A DNA stretch of 10,401 bases. It comes from Acetofilamentum sp. Its GTDB lineage: Bacteria > Bacteroidota > Bacteroidia > Bacteroidales > DTU049. This document shows positions 6,586-10,401 of this stretch, piece after piece. Under the pieces are notes generated by a model. That model ran no database searches. It saw only the letters and a list, made by a program, of their open reading frames with translations, and had not been told where the DNA came from. Position numbers and translations under genes: made by a program. The stretch is from the NCBI GenBank assembly GCA_020720525.1, contig DYON01000077.1, forward strand, positions 1-10,401, in the 5' to 3' direction. The stretch's first letter is position 1, and every line of letters starts with the position of its first letter.

Positions 6586-6665
6586 GCGATGAGGCGTGGA
6601 TGCGATGAGGCGATGATGCGATGGGGCGATGAAGCGTAGATACGATTATGCGATGAGGCGTAGTC
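6586..6665 (+). repeat. 16-bp tandem repeat array, left side (5 units)
   Basis: Five units start at 6586, 6602, 6618, 6634 and 6650. The clearest are gcgatgaggcgtggat, gcgatgaggcgatgat, gcgatggggcgatgaa and gcgatgaggcgtagtc; the fourth (gcgtagatacgattat) is degenerate. The array reaches two bases into the stop codon of the four-helix-bundle gene. Confidence 0.9.
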
Positions 6666-7035
6666 ATAAAGCCCAGCTTTTTGAGCTGTTTTGCATCCGT
6701 ACTAACATTGAAATAATATGCTCAAATTGATCGTCCAGTTTTAAAAAGACATCTTCAGAAATATAGTTATGCACAAAGGCAAACTCAATCCAGGTTTGAG
6801 TTTCAGCAGCTTCGGCTTCAGAGTCAGTGAGTTTCGATATAAAATGTTTCTCGTATTTCCTTTTTCTAAAAGCCTCTGCAATATTTGCACAGACAGAACG
6901 AGAGCTTCTTCTAATTTGATCAGTTAATGAGTATTTTTCTTCTTTCGGGAATGTGCCAGATAATTCAAAAATTTCCAGTGCAGCTGCGAATGCAAGCTTA
7001 TATACTTCAAGCTCTCTGTGTTTATTAATAAGCAT
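6664..7035 (-). CDS. Four-helix-bundle protein (S23/IVS family)
   Basis: The 123-residue product has the family's typical length and motifs: an N-terminal helix with HRELEVYKLAF (6-16), then FPKEEKYSLTDQIRRSSRSV (29-48), ANIAEAFRKRKYEKHFISKL (50-69), SEAEAAETQTWIEFA (72-86), and a closing helix LDDQFEHIISMLVRM. Relatives are encoded in 23S rRNA intervening sequences and as scattered single genes in many Bacteroidota. The related Avd protein serves diversity-generating retroelements by binding RNA and reverse transcriptase. No reverse transcriptase, template repeat or variable repeat is visible here. The gene is bracketed by inverted arrays of a 16-bp tandem repeat that differ in look from the neighbouring genes, and its stop codon lies at the edge of the left array. 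Its molecular role is unknown; nucleic-acid binding is a reasonable guess from the basic helix. Confidence 0.92.
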   Translation of the reverse strand: MLINKHRELEVYKLAFAAALEIFELSGTFPKEEKYSLTDQIRRSSRSVCANIAEAFRKRKYEKHFISKLTDSEAEAAETQTWIEFAFVHNYISEDVFLKLDDQFEHIISMLVRMQNSSKSWAL

Positions 7036-7058
7036 ATTACTTTTGTTTTAACAGAAAG

Positions 7059-7066
7059 CAAAAATA
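7059..7066 (-). promoter_or_regulatory. TAnnTTTG -7 box for the four-helix-bundle gene
   Basis: Minus-strand TATTTTTG (7066-7059) matches the consensus exactly, 23 bases upstream of the ATG at 7035. No good -33 element is found at normal spacing. The position where it should lie falls in the first unit of the right repeat array, so the array may affect transcription. Confidence 0.5.
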
Positions 7067-7079
7067 CGCATTATCGACA

Positions 7080-7151
7080 AATCACGACTCATCGCCACCA
7101 CGCCTCACTGTCTATTCGCCTCATCTCATCATCGCAATAACGCCTCATCGT
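7080..7151 (-). repeat. 16-bp tandem repeat array, right side (4.5 units, inverted)
   Basis: Read on the minus strand from 7151 downward, the units are acgatgaggcgttatt (7151-7136), a half unit gcgatgat (7135-7128), gagatgaggcgaatag (7127-7112), acagtgaggcgtggtg (7111-7096) and gcgatgagtcgtgatt (7095-7080). They share the core of the left array but are more diverged. The half unit shifts the phase by 8 bases. Confidence 0.85.
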
Positions 7152-7196
7152 TATATTCATTCACTGCTACAATTTTCCAAAAACAAAAATTCTTTC

Positions 7197-7204
7197 TATC
7201 TTCG
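7197..7204 (+). promoter_or_regulatory. Near-consensus -7 box for the peptidase gene
   Basis: TATCTTCG matches TAnnTTTG at all but one position and ends 18 bases before the ATG at 7223. A TTTT at 7173-7176 is a weak -33 candidate 20 bases upstream. Confidence 0.4.
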
Positions 7205-7222
7205 CAGCAAAACCTCAACTCG

Positions 7223-8605
7223 ATGAAGAAAATTCTGGTATCTATTGCTATTTTGGCCTTGCCATTTTTGCTATTTTCGCAAACCATAACGCTGGAAGTG
7301 CTTAATAAAATTCAGACCAGCTACAAAGCTTCCAATCCGGACAAAGCTGTCATCAACACTCTGTTAACTACCGATTTTAAAAGCATGACCACCAATGCTT
7401 CGAATACGGTAAAACCCGATGCATATTTTAAATATCGTGTAAAATCGGCTGGCATCACCGATCAAAAAAGCTCGGGGCGTTGCTGGTTATTTGCCAGTTT
7501 GAATGTATTTCGCCCCAAAGTAATTGAGAAACACAATCTAAGCGACTTCGAATTTTCTCAGAATTTCCTTTTTTTCTACGACCAGCTCGAAAAAGCAAAT
7601 CTTTTTCTGCAAGGCATTATTGAAACTGCCGACAAAACACTCGACGACAGAAAAGTTGACTGGTTGCTCAAAAATGCAATTGGCGATGGTGGAGTATGGG
7701 GCGGATTTGTGAATCTGGTCGATAAATACGGACTTGTTCCAGCCGAAGTGATGCCCGAAACCAACAGCAGCAACAATACTCGCTATATGGCTTCGGTTCT
7801 TACAACCCTTCTTCGTCAAGATGCACTTGAATTGCGCAAAGCTTTTACCGACAAAAAATCGTCCAACGAATTGCAGCAACTCAAAGTGAAAATGCTCACC
7901 GATGTTTATAAAATTTTGGTTTACAATCTGGGAGAACCGCCCACAACATTTCGTTATCGTTTTATCGACAAAAGCAAAACAGCAGGCGAATACATAGATT
8001 ACACTCCCCTTTCGTTTCGCAAAGAAGTGCTGAGCATCAACACAAGCGACTATATCATGTTTATGGACGATCCATCGCGCGAGTATTACAAGCTTTACGA
8101 AATTGAATTCGACCGCAACACACAAGAAGGTGTCAACTGGAAATACATCAATATTCCTGCAGCCGACATAAAACCAATGGCAATAGCAAGCATTAAAGGT
8201 GGCGATGCCATGTATTTTTCGTGCGATGTAGGCAAACAATACGATAAATCTTCGAGCACCCTCGATGCCAACAATTTCGACTACGAAAGCGTTTATGGAA
8301 TAAAATTCACCATGACCAAAAAAGAGCGAATTCAAACTTTCGAAAGTGGAAGCACACATGGAATGACACTTGTTGCTGTTGATACCGACAGCGACGACAA
8401 ACCCGTGAAATGGTTGATCGAAAACAGCTGGGGAAGCACCGGATTCGATGGAGGCCACCTCATAATGACCGATAAATGGTTCGACGAATACATGTTTCGC
8501 ATTGTAATTGACAAAAAATATGTCGCGGCGAAAATTCTTGATATTTTAAAAATGAAAGCTATCATGCTTCCACCATGGGATCCAATGTTTTTGGAGGATA
8601 AATAA
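7223..8605 (+). CDS. pepC: Exported C1-family cysteine peptidase (PepC/bleomycin hydrolase type)
   Basis: This papain-fold peptidase is of the C1B type, which trims amino acids or dipeptides from peptides. The 460-residue product begins with a signal peptide (1-20, MKKILVSIAILALPFLLFSQ). The catalytic set is present: Q81 (oxyanion hole) and C87 in DQKSSGRCWLFASLN, H379 in STHGMTLVAVD, and N401 in WLIENSWG. The order Gln-Cys-His-Asn and the long insertion between Cys and His fit aminopeptidase C/bleomycin hydrolase, as does the C-terminal MLPPWDPM (448-455). The classical bleomycin hydrolase is cytoplasmic, so the signal peptide marks an exported variant of the sort seen in Bacteroidota. The C-terminal tail, which controls exo- versus endo-cleavage in the family, extends to LEDK. 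The gene overlaps the downstream mechanosensitive channel gene by one base. Confidence 0.94.
   Translation: MKKILVSIAILALPFLLFSQTITLEVLNKIQTSYKASNPDKAVINTLLTTDFKSMTTNASNTVKPDAYFKYRVKSAGITDQKSSGRCWLFASLNVFRPKVIEKHNLSDFEFSQNFLFFYDQLEKANLFLQGIIETADKTLDDRKVDWLLKNAIGDGGVWGGFVNLVDKYGLVPAEVMPETNSSNNTRYMASVLTTLLRQDALELRKAFTDKKSSNELQQLKVKMLTDVYKILVYNLGEPPTTFRYRFIDKSKTAGEYIDYTPLSFRKEVLSINTSDYIMFMDDPSREYYKLYEIEFDRNTQEGVNWKYINIPAADIKPMAIASIKGGDAMYFSCDVGKQYDKSSSTLDANNFDYESVYGIKFTMTKKERIQTFESGSTHGMTLVAVDTDSDDKPVKWLIENSWGSTGFDGGHLIMTDKWFDEYMFRIVIDKKYVAAKILDILKMKAIMLPPWDPMFLEDK
8593..8597 (+). promoter_or_regulatory. Strong Shine-Dalgarno site for the mechanosensitive channel gene
   Basis: GGAGG lies seven bases before the ATG at 8605, inside the last codons of the peptidase gene. 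Strong sites of this kind are unusual in Bacteroidota. Together with the TAATG stop/start overlap it supports the chosen start and translational coupling. Confidence 0.7.
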
Positions 8606-9876
8606 TGGTTCATTTTTCACAAATATACGATTGGGCCTATCAGCATGTATTAGGGCTTTGCCCAGGTTGGATTCCGGCTTGGCAGCTTACCAATATTGTT
8701 TTGCTGATTGCTTTAGCTATTATTGCTCTGGCAGCTTACTACATCAACAAAATCATTCTTTTTCGGATATTAAAAGTTATCATTCGAAAAACACCTGGCA
8801 AATTCGACGACATTTTCGTTGACAAAAAGTTTTTGCGTCGTTTAGGCTTCATTATTCCTTTGGTATTAATTCACAAACTTGTTCCTTATGCAATTCCATT
8901 CAACTTAGGTTGGGTTGGGATAGTGAAAGATATTTGTGAAATTCTGTTGACCTTTTTTGCCCTAACTGCTAGCTATGCATTGCTCGATAGTTTTTATAGA
9001 GCATATCAGAAAATCGATATCAGCAAATACAAACCCATTAAAGGATATTTGCAGATTGTAAAAATCTTGACTGGTTTGTTTGCTGGCGTTTTCATTCTCT
9101 CAATCATTATCAATCAGTCGCCCGGATATTTGCTGGGTGGATTGGGAGCAATGACAGCTGTTTTGCTGTTGGTTTTTAAAGACACAATATTGGGTTTTGT
9201 TGCTTCGGTGCAGCTTTCGTCGAACGATATGGTTCGTCCTGGCGATTGGATAACGGTTGAAAAATACAAAGCTGATGGTTCGGTAATCGAAATCACCTTA
9301 TCGAGCGTGAAAGTGCAAAATTTCGACAATACTTTTGTATATGTTCCTACCTACGCCTTTGTGTCGGATGCCTTTCAAAACTGGCGCGGAATGCAGGCTA
9401 GCGAAGGTCGGAGGCTAAAACGAGCAGTCAATATAGACGTTAACAGTATTCATTTTCTTTCTGACGAAGAATTGAACTCATTTTCAAAAATCAGTCTTAT
9501 TGCAGAATACATCAGTGAAAAACAGAAAGAAGTTGAAGAGTACAACAAATCGTTAGATGCCAACGCCGATACAGCCGTCAATTTTCGTCAGCAAACCAAT
9601 ATTGGAGTTTACCGTGCCTATTTAACCTCCTATCTCAATCATCATCCCAAAATAAACAAAGAGCTTACCTGCATGGTGCGCCAACTTGCGCCAGCCGACA
9701 ATGGCATCCCCATCGAAGTATATGCTTTTGCATTCGATCGCGAATGGGTGCAATACGAATTGGTTGTTGCCGATATTTTCGATCATATTCTGGCTGCAAC
9801 CAGCTTTTTTGGTCTCGACATTTTTCAATCGACCACTGGTAGCGACATTCGCAATGCTGTTGGAAAGTTGAAATAG
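8605..9876 (+). CDS. ybdG: Mechanosensitive ion channel, MscS family, YbdG-like
   Basis: Inner-membrane channel expected to open under membrane tension during osmotic downshock. The 423-residue product has about five hydrophobic helices: residues roughly 28-52, 75-97, 109-130, 147-170 and a pore-lining helix near 172-195 (GYLLGGLGAMTAVLLLVFKD, Gly/Ala-rich as in MscS TM3). The MscS beta domain follows with DTILGFVASVQLSSNDMVRP, GDWITVEKYKADGSVIEITL and VQNFDNTFVYVPTYAFVSDA. The cytoplasmic part, with RRLKRAVNIDVNSIHFL and the EYISEKQKEVEEYN helix, and the length near 415 residues match E. coli YbdG rather than the shorter MscS. It is joined to the exported peptidase gene by a one-base overlap and a good ribosome binding site, so both are probably made from one transcript. 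Confidence 0.93.
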   Translation: MVHFSQIYDWAYQHVLGLCPGWIPAWQLTNIVLLIALAIIALAAYYINKIILFRILKVIIRKTPGKFDDIFVDKKFLRRLGFIIPLVLIHKLVPYAIPFNLGWVGIVKDICEILLTFFALTASYALLDSFYRAYQKIDISKYKPIKGYLQIVKILTGLFAGVFILSIIINQSPGYLLGGLGAMTAVLLLVFKDTILGFVASVQLSSNDMVRPGDWITVEKYKADGSVIEITLSSVKVQNFDNTFVYVPTYAFVSDAFQNWRGMQASEGRRLKRAVNIDVNSIHFLSDEELNSFSKISLIAEYISEKQKEVEEYNKSLDANADTAVNFRQQTNIGVYRAYLTSYLNHHPKINKELTCMVRQLAPADNGIPIEVYAFAFDREWVQYELVVADIFDHILAATSFFGLDIFQSTTGSDIRNAVGKLK

Positions 9877-9916
9877 ATTTACTACTTCTAAAAGCTGATT
9901 GCTTGACAACTGAATC

Positions 9917-9937
9917 ATCAAATAATGAATATTTGAT
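9917..9937. repeat. AT-rich hairpin after the channel gene
   Basis: ATCAAATA (9917-9924) and TATTTGAT (9930-9937) form a perfect 8-bp stem with a 5-base loop, 40 bases beyond the channel stop codon. It has only two G-C pairs and no T-run, so it is at most a weak transcript-end structure. Confidence 0.3.
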
Positions 9938-9981
9938 AAAAGCCTAACAACTACATTTCACTATTTTAATGTTGAGCCCTC

Positions 9982-10009
9982 ATTGCTCCAAAATTAAATA
10001 GTACCTTTG
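9982..10009 (+). promoter_or_regulatory. Bacteroidota-type promoter of typA/bipA
   Basis: TACCTTTG (10002-10009) is an exact TAnnTTTG -7 box. An ATTG at 9982-9985 lies 16 bases upstream as a -33 element. The predicted transcript starts about 15 bases before the ATG at 10031. Confidence 0.7.
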
Positions 10010-10030
10010 CACTTTATTTTAAAGGACTGT

Positions 10031-10401
10031 ATGTCAGACACTGTGAAAGTTAGAAATATTGCGATTATAGCGCATGTCGATCACGGGAAAACCACTCTGG
10101 TTGACCGTATCCTGCATCAGGTGAAATTATTTCGCGACAATCAGAACATGGGCGACCTCATTCTCGATAGCAACGATCTCGAGCGCGAACGCGGCATTAC
10201 CATTTTGGCCAAGAACGTTTCGGTTCGTTACAAAGGCTTCAAAATTAATATCATCGACACACCGGGCCATGCCGATTTTGGCGGCGAAGTTGAGCGCGTG
10301 CTTAACATGGCCGATGGCGTTTTGTTGGTTGTAGATGCATTCGAAGGCCCAATGCCCCAAACACGTTATGTTTTAGAAAAAGCATTGGAAATGAACCTCA
10401 A
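10031..10401 (+). CDS. typA: Translational GTPase TypA/BipA, N-terminal part (cut by window end)
   Basis: Ribosome-binding GTPase of the elongation-factor family, involved in ribosome assembly and stress adaptation. The visible 123 codons are the start of the GTP-binding domain. The P-loop is AHVDHGKTT (residues 14-22). Switch I follows with ERERGITI, and switch II/G3 is DTPGHADFGGEVERV. VVDAFEGPMPQTRYVLEKAL then leads toward the NKxD motif, which lies beyond the window. SNDLERERGITILAKN and FGGEVERVLNMADG are characteristic of TypA/BipA, as opposed to LepA or EF-G. The ATG at 10031 is preceded by a consensus -7 box and no competing in-frame start. The gene runs off the right end and is otherwise intact. 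Confidence 0.96.
   Translation, partial: MSDTVKVRNIAIIAHVDHGKTTLVDRILHQVKLFRDNQNMGDLILDSNDLERERGITILAKNVSVRYKGFKINIIDTPGHADFGGEVERVLNMADGVLLVVDAFEGPMPQTRYVLEKALEMNL

Larger units (their letters stand above)
6586..7151. mobile_element. Putative 566-bp element: four-helix-bundle gene between inverted repeat arrays
   Basis: The left array carries the unit GCGATGAGGCG on the plus strand and the right array carries the same unit on the minus strand, so the two face each other across the gene. A transcript spanning the element could fold into a long stem closing on the gene. The S23/IVS protein family is known from intervening sequences inside 23S rRNA genes, whose ends also pair. Here the host site is intergenic, not rRNA. 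No transposase and no obvious target duplication was seen, so mobility is inferred only. Confidence 0.4.

Noticed and set aside
6325..6639. Plus-strand open frame of 104 codons running into the left repeat array
   Set aside because: The composition is not protein-like, it has no recognisable motif, and its end is a translation of the 16-bp repeats. It overlaps the palindrome cluster.
6586..6665. CRISPR array
   Set aside because: The units follow each other with no unique spacers, are only 16 bases long, and no cas gene is nearby.
6664..7035. Diversity-generating retroelement accessory (Avd)
   Set aside because: The fold family is related, but no reverse transcriptase, template repeat, variable repeat or target gene is present in the window.
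7538..8458. Long antisense open frame opposite the peptidase gene
   Set aside because: The plus-strand frame holds a complete catalytic peptidase. The antisense product is Cys/Phe/His-rich with no domain, as expected of a codon-bias shadow.
1..10401. tRNA or rRNA genes
   Set aside because: No cloverleaf or conserved rRNA sequence was recognised by eye. A dedicated search could still find one, but no stretch suggested it.

Overview
The window looks like a chromosomal segment of a moderately AT-rich member of the Bacteroidota (Bacteroidetes). Four things point there. Exact or near-exact TAnnTTTG -7 boxes precede several genes. Signal peptides repeatedly end in a Gln just after or at the predicted cleavage site. 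CarboxypepD_reg-like and TonB-plug domains occur in small secreted proteins. Most genes lack a strong Shine-Dalgarno sequence.

Layout from left to right. Positions 190-3835, all on the minus strand and transcribed right to left, hold a tightly packed four-gene operon. In transcription order it encodes a secreted CarboxypepD-like plus TonB-plug protein that has no beta-barrel, an ECF sigma factor, a single-pass membrane protein with a periplasmic TPR tail (a probable anti-sigma factor), and a secreted CarboxypepD-like protein with a probable beta-propeller tail. The gaps are 14 bp, an 11-bp overlap and an 8-bp overlap, so the unit is probably co-transcribed and partly translationally coupled. 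I read it as a cell-surface or periplasmic sensing system that departs from the usual FecI-FecR-TonB receptor order. A 281-bp spacer with several inverted repeats separates it from the next unit.

Positions 4117-6262 (minus strand) hold a small outer-membrane beta-barrel protein and an exported alkaline phosphatase with a full set of metal ligands. Each has its own -7 box. The phosphatase promoter -33 element lies inside an 8-bp inverted repeat. The 400 bp upstream of it contain no convincing gene but carry a cluster of palindromes.

Positions 6586-7151 form the oddest structure in the window. A four-helix-bundle (S23/IVS family) gene is bracketed by two arrays of 16-bp tandem repeats that face each other in inverted orientation. 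This resembles the organisation of 23S rRNA intervening sequences, but outside rRNA.

From 7223 the plus strand carries an exported C1 (PepC/bleomycin hydrolase-type) cysteine peptidase. It overlaps by one base (TAATG), behind a strong GGAGG ribosome binding site, with a YbdG-like mechanosensitive channel. The window ends inside the start of the translational GTPase gene typA/bipA (10031 onward), which has a clear TACCTTTG promoter box.
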